From: a virus | Length of the DNA: 27,440 nt | Reading direction: 5' to 3' (one strand) | IMG/VR virus record: IMGVR_UViG_3300020220_000264 | Coordinates: 1-27,440 of that record | In this document: positions 1 to 9,000 of the stretch, piece by piece | How positions within the stretch are numbered: position 1 is the stretch's first letter | How the letters are laid out: every line of letters starts with the position of its first letter | Notes under the pieces: model-generated | Told to the model about the DNA's origin: nothing | Database searches by the model: none | What the model saw: only the letters and a program-made list of their open reading frames with translations | Program-made: the position numbers and the translations under genes

Positions 1-2245
1 CATTAGGGATATCGGAGCAGAAACAATCATATTCTGCTTTTAGAACACAGCCAGAGTCTGCGGCCGATGTTAATTGTTCTCCTATTCTGAACGATAATTC
101 TCCGGTTTCAGGACCAGGAGTAGCAATAATTGAATCATACACTGTTGGATTTGCAGTACCAGTACAGGTTCCTGCAAAGTACATGGTCCAGAACTGTACT
201 CCCAAGAAACTGTTTCCTCCGATGTATCCATCAGAAGGCTTTGTCTCTTGAACATCGGGAATGTCTAGTGTGACTTCGTAACGATTCCAGTTTGCAGTTC
301 CGTCAACTAAAACTGAAACAGGGGTAGAATACGCATCATCCAAGATTCCACGATTGCCAGCAAAGTGCTGGCGCATACTCACATAGAATGATCCTGCTTG
401 AGTTCCACGCGCCCAGAAACTCAAGGTAACTCGTTCATCGCTGAGAGTTCTGACATCTTCGATTCTGTTTTCCAAATAGTGATATGACTCTTGAGAACCT
501 GTAATCAACGCACTTGAAACTGTATATGATGTGGTGGGATCATCACCATCAGGCCTTACTGCCGTCATCAGAGTTCCTTGAACCTGAGCATATGTGGTGA
601 TAGAGTCAGGAAGTTCTTCGGGTCTAGCATTTACTGACGCTTGCTCGCCTGGAAGCAGAGGAGCAACCATTGCAGCGGGATTGAAGTGAGAGTGCTTCAC
701 TCCCTTTTTCAGCACATGATATGTACCAGTTAGAGGTGGTTCAATTGGAGAAGACAGACTGAAGTCTTGAAACCAACGATCAGCGGTATATTGTGGTTGA
801 GCGTCAAAGGTTTCCCGAGAGAACTCTTTGCCACGCTGCCAGACCAAGAATGCGCCGTTTATGATTGCATTGTCATTCAATCCAACTGGTGATATATCTG
901 TGCAACAGTCGTTGATAAATGATCCACAGTCAACCGTGTTGGTCTTGATGGCGAAGATTACATTTACAGAACTGGCGCGGGTGTCCACCGTTTCGCTGTA
1001 TCCGCTGTATTTTTCGCCCCCAAGTATGTCCTTGCCTTCATCTAGAGTTACTGAGTTTGATCCCGAGTAATCACCTAGATCAGACTGTCGCGCTGTTGCT
1101 CCTGAGAAAACAGCAACCGGATCGGCTCCTCTTACGGTGCGATTTCGTAGATTTGGAATAAAGAACTGCTCGTCTATTCCAGGCAGATATGGTGCGCGAA
1201 CTTTCACCTTCAACGAACCACCCACCTGATAGGCTGATCCGGTCATTCCATCCATCAATACATCACGGTCGATGATAACTCTGAGTCTATACTTATCAAC
1301 AATACCATCAATAATGGCAGAAATCTCAGCCATGCTTTCGCTTGATTCCAAGCGAAGATTCAGAGGTTCTTGAATAACAGCAGCACTAACATCAATATCT
1401 TCGTTAGAGAAGTCAAGAATGCAGTAACCATCTACACCAGTAAACACATCTGCTTGCGGAGGATTTGCTTCTAGTGTTAGCGTTGCAGGAACACGAACGC
1501 TTCCTCCGATTGCTTCTGAAAGTTGTGGATATTGTGCGCTGGCGCATAGTCTTCCGTCTGCGGCAATCCATGAATCTGGCAGATTGTTTTCAAGGAATGC
1601 TCCAATAGCACCAACCTTCTGAACATCTTGAATGTGAATCCATTCGTCAGGCAAACTATCCAGTTTGGAACCGATATAGTTCACAACTACAGCGCGAGTG
1701 TGATCCAATGCAATCAGCATGGGCTTCACAACCGAAGATGCCATTTTTCCACCGAACTCTAGCGGACTCTTACGAATTAGTTTTCCGAGTTCATCGGGGA
1801 AAGGACTCAGGTAGTACACACCACCTGGCGTGTATGCTTGTGGTACGCTTGATGTGCCTGTGAGCAGAGCGTGTTGATCATAGTCGATGTCTTGGTTGTC
1901 AGGAATAGTGATCTCACCACGGAACACAACGCTGAAGAAGTGTCGTGGATCGTTGCACTCTTCTCCGGTTTGTGTGCGATGATCAAACGCATACGATGGC
2001 AAAGCGCGTCTAGAATAATCTGCGGTGGAAGCAGTACTGTCTGCTCCACGGTATCCGCTATGACTCACAATGGCAAGGCCTTCTGCGTTATCCAAGGTAT
2101 CTGCACTTGCCAAAACCCACAGCCCTGTGACCTTATCAACCCGTACCACATCACCAAATTGGAATGTGTGATCCCGTTGATAAATCTTGGTGCGGCGGTA
2201 TGCTCTACCGTCCCAATATGCTCTGTGAAATGCGCTTACGCCCAT
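1..2245 (-). CDS. Tail fibre / collar-domain receptor-binding protein (partial, C-terminus beyond window)
   Basis: Open reading frame of about 748 codons starting at the ATG at 2245-2243 and still open at base 1, so the C-terminus is missing. A GTGAGG Shine-Dalgarno lies upstream. Residues about 28-192 (start QFGDVV, end VVVNYIG) match a module near the C-terminus of the preceding 1027-aa protein. Residues about 205-240 (SWIAADGRLC...YPQL...GGSVRVP) look like a phage Tail Collar domain, with a second similar stretch (FFIPNLRNRTVRG) around residue 355. Around 462-490 is NGAFLVWQRG followed by YTADRW, a motif seen in many phage fibres and tail-associated adhesins. The rest resembles a beta-sandwich carbohydrate-binding region (TLSFWARGTQAGSFYVS). 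Inferred role: distal tail fibre that touches the host surface. Not assigned to a specific T4 gene. Confidence 0.85.
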   Translation of the reverse strand, partial: MGVSAFHRAYWDGRAYRRTKIYQRDHTFQFGDVVRVDKVTGLWVLASADTLDNAEGLAIVSHSGYRGADSTASTADYSRRALPSYAFDHRTQTGEECNDPRHFFSVVFRGEITIPDNQDIDYDQHALLTGTSSVPQAYTPGGVYYLSPFPDELGKLIRKSPLEFGGKMASSVVKPMLIALDHTRAVVVNYIGSKLDSLPDEWIHIQDVQKVGAIGAFLENNLPDSWIAADGRLCASAQYPQLSEAIGGSVRVPATLTLEANPPQADVFTGVDGYCILDFSNEDIDVSAAVIQEPLNLRLESSESMAEISAIIDGIVDKYRLRVIIDRDVLMDGMTGSAYQVGGSLKVKVRAPYLPGIDEQFFIPNLRNRTVRGADPVAVFSGATARQSDLGDYSGSNSVTLDEGKDILGGEKYSGYSETVDTRASSVNVIFAIKTNTVDCGSFINDCCTDISPVGLNDNAIINGAFLVWQRGKEFSRETFDAQPQYTADRWFQDFSLSSPIEPPLTGTYHVLKKGVKHSHFNPAAMVAPLLPGEQASVNARPEELPDSITTYAQVQGTLMTAVRPDGDDPTTSYTVSSALITGSQESYHYLENRIEDVRTLSDERVTLSFWARGTQAGSFYVSMRQHFAGNRGILDDAYSTPVSVLVDGTANWNRYEVTLDIPDVQETKPSDGYIGGNSFLGVQFWTMYFAGTCTGTANPTVYDSIIATPGPETGELSFRIGEQLTSAADSGCVLKAEYDCFCSDIPN

Positions 2246-2274
2246 GGCAGAAACCTCACTCTATGTAGATCAGA

Positions 2275-5200
2275 TTACGGCCAGTTGGAAAGCGCAACTC
2301 TACGCCATGTGTTACCAGTCACACAAACATAGAGATGATCGTCGTCAAATCTAACTTCGCCAGCAATGCCAGGATCGTTATTGTTTGCGGGTACTGCGGT
2401 TGACGGCAATATGCTTGAAGTGTTTTCCCACATGGAAGTAGTACCGTTCCACACAAGAATCTGACCACCCGTTACAGCATTTTCGCCTGTAACAGGAGCA
2501 TCCACATCACGCAAATCATCTAGTCTTTGTACTGGATTCTCTTGGAAGTAGTCTCCGTTTACTACACCTTCGTAGTTGGTGATAAGCAACTGAGAGGTAT
2601 TTACTGCCAGTACAACTGGCTTTCTGATGTGTCCCACTTCAAGTGGTTCGCAGTCCACAAGTGTTCCACCAGTGATCGGATTCAAGAAGTACACCGATCC
2701 AGGCGTAATGATGTTTAGACCACACATTCCTGAAGACCAATCAATCAGATTTCCTACAGCAATGAGCCATCCTGCTGTACCTTCACCGATATCACAATTG
2801 TCGCCACCACCTGTGATCTGTTGCGCTACAATTCCAAGCACTTCTGCATCATCACGGGTGTCTGCTCTTGCCAAGAACAGCGCACCATTTGCAGAGATAC
2901 CAACCACATCTCCAACTTCAAAGTCGGTGTAGTTGGCAGCGCCGGTGACAGGCACAAAGATTCGATCTTGCTGAGTGTGTTCCAACACACCAAAATCGTT
3001 GCTAACTACGACACTATTTGGTTTGACTCCACCTTCAACACTAAACTGTGGAGAGCAAGTAATGTTATGGATATAGATGCCACCACATGGCAAGATACTC
3101 AAAGCAGGTAGATGACCGTTTGTTCCTGTGACTCCCACAGGAACATATGCAAAGTGTAAGAGTCCGTTGTCACTATTGTCCAGGCAATGATTTCCTGTAA
3201 GTGTAGCGACATTCATATACTGATGCACATTCCAATAATCGTGCGATCCACTTGAGTTATCAGCGTAATTTGTAGTTCCGTTTGCTATATTGAACGGAGT
3301 GAGTACATGGAATCGAGTATCTACTGCTAGATTCTGATTCAGAGTCCATGCATCATTGCTGTTTGCCCACAGAATAGATTTGTTGCCATCTGTGGAGTTA
3401 AGAATGACACCACCACCATTGATATCGATGTCTGTTCCTGCTTGTCCTGCAATTCCACTAATGGTGAAGCGCACTCCAGTTCGGGTGGTGTATGCAACTT
3501 TATCTGTTACAAACGGTACATCGTTGTATACACGAACCTTTACGGTTGCTGTGTTACCTGTGATGTTGCTTACTGATATAATGGTAGCACGCGAATACTC
3601 GGTTCCAGTTAGTTCAGGAATTTGCTCGGTTCCAGCCACATCGTTATGGATGTAATTTCCACCACCGTCTACATCGGTTGGATTGTATCCAGGACCTCTG
3701 TTGAGATAATCGCCGGTAACTAGATCGTAAGGATCGTCTTCGTACTCGGTTACTGGTTCTGGTTTTGGTTCAGTTCTTGCATAGGTGCTGTATACCGTAT
3801 GCTCTTGAATGACCAGTTCGCCTGTAAGTCCTGTGTATGTGTTGCCTGGAGTCGTATTGTCTGTTTCTGAACCACCCTCATAATAGTATGAGTCTCCATC
3901 GGGATCGTGACTCATTCCTGTAACGAGTTGTGCGGCATTTCCGCTTACCAATACAACAGAGAACTCAAGGAAGGGACTTGCTCCTAATTCGATAGCCTTG
4001 TCATCAATCGTGAGTTTCGTTGCGTTGATCTCCATGGCAGGAGATTCAAATGCAACCTTACCTGTGAATCTGTGATCGCCTGCAATTGTGTACGGCAGAA
4101 GATTTTCTGCTTTCACCTTGAAGATATTTGCTGCTGTGTTGTGGGGATCAATGCCTCTGCGCGAGCCAAAGCCATCATCGTCTACAAACCGCTCAAATAC
4201 AAACAAGTCAGTTTCTTTAACTTGGTTTCTAGACTTTCGATCCTCGAATGGATCAAACGCTCCCGTAACTTCAACTTCAGGCAAACCAAAGATGTCTAGC
4301 ACAATTTTGCCCGAGGCACAGTCCTGTGGTAGACCATCTAGCGGAGAGGTTGGTGGGAAAATGCGTAGACCAGGTCCAACATCTGCTTCAAGGTAAAGAA
4401 TTCCATTGCTTACAGCAACCACTTCCTTCAAACCACCCAACGCCTTTATGTCGTAGATACGAAGTGGATCAAGTGCTGCAATAATGTTGTTGGTCGTGGT
4501 GTACCATTCATAGAATGTATCACCAAGAGACAGAGGGGAGAAAGGAACTTCCCACGGTCTTTCATGTGGAACGCATTGTTCTTCTGTGCTGCATTCAAAT
4601 CCAGTTAGCGAACCAAGAATAACAATTTTACCACCAACAATTTCATTTCCACTCTGCGTGTAGTGACGATAGTAGAGAACATCAGGCGAGCAAGCGGGAA
4701 TTCTGAAAGCAAGATTCGGACACGGTTGCGGATCACCGTCAGGACAACCAACTCCGCAAGGACAATTCAATTCGCTTGGAAGAGTATTGAGTACTCCTGT
4801 GTATGTTGCGTCAGATGCTGGCGAAGCAAGTTCTTCTGTTCCATTGCGATACAGCAGATTTCCACTGGTTTCTTCATTACCTGTTACAGAATACAAAACT
4901 CCTTCTACGAATGTTCCATCTTTGCTAGTGGTAATGCAGATTGGATATCCTGCATTAGACTTGTCTTGTTGGCGGAAAATAATCCATTGACCACGGAAAG
5001 CATAGATGGTTGGAGCAAATCCACAGTAGTTATTGTTCAAATGACTCTCATAGTCATAGAAGTCACTACCTGTAAGTGCTGCCGGCCATCTCAGATAATA
5101 GGAATCTTCTAGTTGGGTGCCAGATGATGCTGTGTCCTTGCGAACAAATACATCAATCACAAATCCTTCACTAGTTGTACCTGTGGTTCCCGCAGACGGT

Positions 5201-5358
5201 GCAATGTTGTCTAGAAGGCCAGCAACACCTGTCAGTCCCTGACTTACATCGCAAAAGCACAAATCCCACTCTTGTGGAGCAGGCGATGGAGATGGAGCAG
5301 GTGGAAACGGTGGCTCGCAACCTGTTAGATTTGTGTTTGGGTCTGGACAAGTAGACAT
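2275..5358 (-). CDS. Large tail fibre-like virion structural protein (1027 aa)
   Basis: The start at 5358 has an AAGGAAG ribosome site. The N-terminus is Pro-rich ([13 protein letters not shown], residues 16-28), and residues 1-350 carry 14 cysteines, with a cluster at 199-223 (CPCGVGC...CPN...C). Residues 449-460 ([12 protein letters not shown]) and 643-677 ([11 protein letters not shown] ... [10 protein letters not shown]) are the two halves of a motif common in cyanophage-type fibres. Here they are 182 residues apart instead of adjacent. Residues 812-930 share a module with the next gene. The C-terminus ([10 protein letters not shown]...GQILVWNG...MWEN, then [14 protein letters not shown]) is typical of marine T4-like structural proteins. 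The tripeptide [V/L/I]-T-G is strikingly frequent. Inferred role: fibre or fibre-attachment component of the tail. The exact T4 counterpart is unclear. Confidence 0.88.
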   Translation of the reverse strand: MSTCPDPNTNLTGCEPPFPPAPSPSPAPQEWDLCFCDVSQGLTGVAGLLDNIAPSAGTTGTTSEGFVIDVFVRKDTASSGTQLEDSYYLRWPAALTGSDFYDYESHLNNNYCGFAPTIYAFRGQWIIFRQQDKSNAGYPICITTSKDGTFVEGVLYSVTGNEETSGNLLYRNGTEELASPASDATYTGVLNTLPSELNCPCGVGCPDGDPQPCPNLAFRIPACSPDVLYYRHYTQSGNEIVGGKIVILGSLTGFECSTEEQCVPHERPWEVPFSPLSLGDTFYEWYTTTNNIIAALDPLRIYDIKALGGLKEVVAVSNGILYLEADVGPGLRIFPPTSPLDGLPQDCASGKIVLDIFGLPEVEVTGAFDPFEDRKSRNQVKETDLFVFERFVDDDGFGSRRGIDPHNTAANIFKVKAENLLPYTIAGDHRFTGKVAFESPAMEINATKLTIDDKAIELGASPFLEFSVVLVSGNAAQLVTGMSHDPDGDSYYYEGGSETDNTTPGNTYTGLTGELVIQEHTVYSTYARTEPKPEPVTEYEDDPYDLVTGDYLNRGPGYNPTDVDGGGNYIHNDVAGTEQIPELTGTEYSRATIISVSNITGNTATVKVRVYNDVPFVTDKVAYTTRTGVRFTISGIAGQAGTDIDINGGGVILNSTDGNKSILWANSNDAWTLNQNLAVDTRFHVLTPFNIANGTTNYADNSSGSHDYWNVHQYMNVATLTGNHCLDNSDNGLLHFAYVPVGVTGTNGHLPALSILPCGGIYIHNITCSPQFSVEGGVKPNSVVVSNDFGVLEHTQQDRIFVPVTGAANYTDFEVGDVVGISANGALFLARADTRDDAEVLGIVAQQITGGGDNCDIGEGTAGWLIAVGNLIDWSSGMCGLNIITPGSVYFLNPITGGTLVDCEPLEVGHIRKPVVLAVNTSQLLITNYEGVVNGDYFQENPVQRLDDLRDVDAPVTGENAVTGGQILVWNGTTSMWENTSSILPSTAVPANNNDPGIAGEVRFDDDHLYVCVTGNTWRRVALSNWP
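3121..3145 (-). other. Perfect 10-bp inverted repeat with 5-base loop inside the fibre gene
   Basis: The arms TGTTCCTGTG (3121-3130) and CACAGGAACA (3136-3145) are exact reverse complements around a 5-base loop. The element lies inside the 1027-aa fibre gene and encodes VPVGVTGT. No T-run follows it on the transcribed strand, so it is not a terminator. Part of the symmetry comes from the near-palindromic codons of the recurrent P/V-T-G motif, so it may have no separate function. Confidence 0.4.
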
Positions 5359-5370
5359 TGTGCTTCCTTA

Positions 5371-6096
5371 TTATGCCGGCGGCACCGTTGTCGGTGTCGG
5401 TGTCGGTGTCGGTGTTTCCGTTGGAGTTACTGTGGGAGTTTCGGTAGGTGTTGGTGTGTTGGTTACAGTAGATGTCGGTGTTGGAGTAACTGTCGCCGTT
5501 ACACTTGAAGTCACACTTGGTGTTGTGTTTGGTGTTGGGCCTGGTGTTCTTGTTGGGGACGGAGTTACTGTGCCAGTAGGCGTGGTCGTAGGCGTCGAAG
5601 TAACTGAAGGAGTGTTTGTTGGAGTAAACTCAGGGAACCGCGTCGGTGTTGGTGTTGGTGTTGGTGGCTTGGTTTTCGTTGGAGTGACTGTTGGTGTGAC
5701 TGTTCTAGTAACTGTGGGAGTTGGAGTAATAGAACACAGCGGATAGCAGTTCACCAGTCTGGCAACAGTTGCTTCCAATTCTGTAATTCTTTGCAATAGT
5801 GTTTCTATGGTAGCAGCGGATAGTCTAGCAGCAGACTTTGCGCTCCTCTTGTTATTCGCTGCTTGAACTTTGGCAGCATCCGCCAAAAACTGAACACCAG
5901 GCGCGCCTGCCACTCGGATGGTTTCAGCAGCAATAAGAGGTTGCTGTGTTAGTTGGAAGTCTTTGACCGCCGTATCAAATAGAACAACTTTTACTTGTTG
6001 GCCAGTAGCACTATTGACCGCACTAACTTCCCGTTCGATGGGTGAACGGTTTGACGGTTCTGTTAGTCTATTTTTGGGAGTATTGGGGATTGCCAT
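5371..6096 (-). CDS. Small tail protein with coiled coil and long Thr-Pro repeat tail (241 aa)
   Basis: Residues 1-85 are an unrecognised hydrophilic N-terminal region. About 86-115 is a heptad-like coiled coil ([24 protein letters not shown]), followed by Cys117 and Cys121. Residues 123-241 are a low-complexity tail made almost entirely of Thr, Pro, Val and Ser in TPTPT / VTPT units. The start at 6096 lies three bases after the stop of the 2272-aa gene and has no clear Shine-Dalgarno, so translation is probably coupled to the upstream gene. The position between the giant baseplate protein and the fibres suggests a virion protein, perhaps an oligomeric flexible linker or spacer. That is inference only. 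The tail would be extended and disordered, and is a possible target for surface modification. No family recognised. Confidence 0.82.
   Translation of the reverse strand: MAIPNTPKNRLTEPSNRSPIEREVSAVNSATGQQVKVVLFDTAVKDFQLTQQPLIAAETIRVAGAPGVQFLADAAKVQAANNKRSAKSAARLSAATIETLLQRITELEATVARLVNCYPLCSITPTPTVTRTVTPTVTPTKTKPPTPTPTPTRFPEFTPTNTPSVTSTPTTTPTGTVTPSPTRTPGPTPNTTPSVTSSVTATVTPTPTSTVTNTPTPTETPTVTPTETPTPTPTPTTVPPA
5374..5730 (-). repeat. Degenerate 6-bp tandem repeat coding Thr-Pro tail
   Basis: About 357 bases of degenerate hexamer repeats. The plus strand is almost all G and T (GGTGTT, GGTGTC, GGAGTT units), while the coding strand is A/C-rich. There are four perfect consecutive TCGGTG copies at 5391-5414 and three GGTGTT copies at 5645-5662. 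Because the unit is 6 bp, gain or loss of copies would keep the reading frame and only change tail length. Confidence 0.85.
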
Positions 6097-6099
6097 GTG

Positions 6100-9000
6100 T
6101 TATACCACCGCGATTACTCTGAGGTCTTTAACTTTGGGTACGATAGTTCCATTGTTACTGAACATGACAATCTTGATGGAGTATCTAGTAAACGGAACTG
6201 CAAATTGCTGTTCTGCTTTGCTATATCCTGTCTTTGCTGCTGATGGACTTGGATAGAAGAACTCTGGCATTGTGAAAGCGTACTCGGTGAAAGTAACCTC
6301 ATCTGTTGCAATTTGCGTTGCTTGCAGCGGATTCACATCCATTCGCATCCAGTTCAAATCATCAAACGGAACATCAGAGTCTCCTGTTTGAACCTTTGCC
6401 CAAACTTCAATAGCAGTCTTGATCTCGGTGTTCTGACTAGATCCATTTACATAGGTGAAGTTTGGAAGATTTGCACTCAAGTACACCTTGAGGTCATCAC
6501 ATTCTAGACCTGATATCAGATCAACTCTACGAGAAATGTATCTGCTCACGGGATACACTAGATTTCCGTTGGAGTCAACTTCGTCCACATCATATGGAGG
6601 TCTGGCTTTATACTCAACTTCCCAATTACTACTTTGGGGTGTTGGAGAACCAATGATATTGTCTATCAGAATGGCGCTGAGTCTTTCTGAATCAATGCAC
6701 GGAGAAACATTGACATCACTATTGGTGAATTGTAGTTTTAGTCTGCTAGATTTGTCCAACTGGAATGCAACTGGTCGTGGTGCAAAGTTTTCATTCAGAG
6801 GAATATCAAACTCCTGCACTAATCCGTTGTCATTGGTTAGTGCAAGTTTTGCATTCACAGTGCTATTGTCAAACTTAAGAAGTTGAGCAACTACTTTCAT
6901 AGCATCCACTTCAAATGGATCTTCTTCGTTTTCAAATCCATATTGGCCTGTTACGGGAGCAAAAGAAACTTCAAGTGGAGTATCTGATGTGACAAACTTA
7001 CAGGTATTGATGGCAAACATCAGGTCGGTGTTCTGATCCGCAGACCAAGTGCTTGCATTCTGCGATTTGAAGAACACCCCTGCATATGGTTGCTGAGTGA
7101 TTCGGGTTCCCTCAGTACCAATTGCAACCTCACCCATTTCTGCGATATAGCATTCATACTCTGCGCTGTTGCTCATAATGACAATGGCGTATTCGCCAGG
7201 AATCAAATAAACCGGAGTAGAGAACTTGAAGCGGGTGTATGTGTCAGGATCATCTACAGAAGGAACCTCACCATCTCCTGATCCAATTGCGAGATTAACC
7301 TCGCTTGCATTTAGAGATGCTTCAGCAAATGGCAGAACCATTGATGAATGCGGATATCCGTTTACTGTTGGTCTGATCTGTACGCGAATCGGTGGTGCAG
7401 ATTCTCCGCTTGGTGCATTCTTGATGAACAAGTCAATGCTGTGTACCCAAACTCCCTTTGGATTCTTGGCAACATCAACCAAGAATGTCTGAGCAAGCGG
7501 ATCGCGCCAAGTAATACTTGAAGTGGAATCAGTTTGTACTCGCGTAACTGCATCTCGCACTACACGATCTTCTGTAACTGTCTGACGACTAATCACAGGA
7601 ACACGAGTAGATACAATGGTGTTCTCTTTGGTTTGTAGCATTCCCTGTGCAAAATAACTTGCATCCGCAGAGGTGTTGCTTCTTGGCAAGTCATTTGTTG
7701 TACTATCGGTGAGTCTGAACTGCCGCTCGCCAGTCTTGAACACTCCACCTGGCAAATTGAATACCACTTCCACCTCTCCGGCAGAGTTGGTCTTGATTGG
7801 ATTACTTGGTGTAACTGGTTGACCATCAAACTCACAATACTTGTTCACAGAAGTATTGTCGAAGAATGCATAAAGAATGGTATTTGGTTTGAGAGACTTG
7901 CCGGTGATTGTGATTTTCTTAGAGCGGATGTAAGGAACCACACTCACATCTACAATTCTATCTCCAAGTTCTTTGGTGACACGCTGCGGTGTGATGGAAG
8001 TTTTGATTCCCTCGCGGGTTTGTCTACGATCAACTGTTTCGGTCACAAGACTTGTGCGAGTTGTGGTTGTCTGTTGGCGTCTACGCATGACACCATCAGG
8101 CGCTCTACGAGTGTGCGGAGCATCTAAGAACTGACTAGAAGATTTTTCTCCTAGCGACTCGGTAGTACTTGCACGAACACCAGTCCATGAGGTTTCCCAA
8201 TCGTTCCATTGAGTTCCAAAGGCACTCTTCATACCCTTCCATGCATCGTTTTCGCCTTCCAAGTTGATTGTAACTGCTGGCTTGGTATTGGTATCAATCC
8301 ATGTATCACTACTTGGAACCATAGACACGCTTCCCAGCCAACTCACAATATCAAATGGATTGACACTAATCGCTCTGCTTGCTACTGGTTGAATGATGTA
8401 GCGATTTGGCGTAGTATCATCATAGAAGAGAGTGACCACACCATCTGGCGAAATCTTGAACTCTTGCGATCCTGCGATGAGTGGTACGGGAGCAAACTCA
8501 ATATGTCGTGTGCTGAATCTTGGACGCAAGTGTCCCTTATCAAAATCCATGGCACACGAATAGTATGGACTAAACACATCTCCTACACCATGTCCCTTGA
8601 AGTTATCAACAAAGATACCGTTCTTGATACGCTCTGCTCCACCCAATGCAGGATCAGGAATAGAGAGTTCTGCTGCTTCTTTTTCTAGCAGAGTCAGGGT
8701 GGTATAGTACTCTACACGCTCGATACGCTTTTCCAGTTTGGCAATATCGCTCATGGTAAAGCGTCTGTTATCAATGTAGTCTACTAGAACATCCTCAGAA
8801 CCGAATGTGTACTGAGGAAGAGAAAGTGTATACAAAGACATAGACTCTGGCACATCTTTGGGTGATTCAGGACGAATCGCTGATTTGCCAGCAATGATCT
8901 TGAATTCACGATTCTTTAGTAGAACCAGTTTATCTCTGCGAGAAGTGAAATAGTCGTAAGTTACTGCGGGTCTAGAGCCAGTTGATCCAAGTGCAGGAAG

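Noticed and set aside
1871-2332. Plus-strand 153-codon open frame
   Set aside because: Lies opposite the partial fibre and its junction with the 1027-aa gene. The minus frame has recognisable fibre features and a ribosome site, while this one has neither.
5333-5746. Plus-strand open frame giving a Gly-Val repeat protein
   Set aside because: It is the reverse shadow of the Thr-Pro hexamer repeat in the 241-aa gene. It has no ribosome site and would be the only plus-strand gene.
5898-5909. 12-base palindrome CAGGCGCGCCTG
   Set aside because: Coding, with no loop and no repeat elsewhere. Probably chance.
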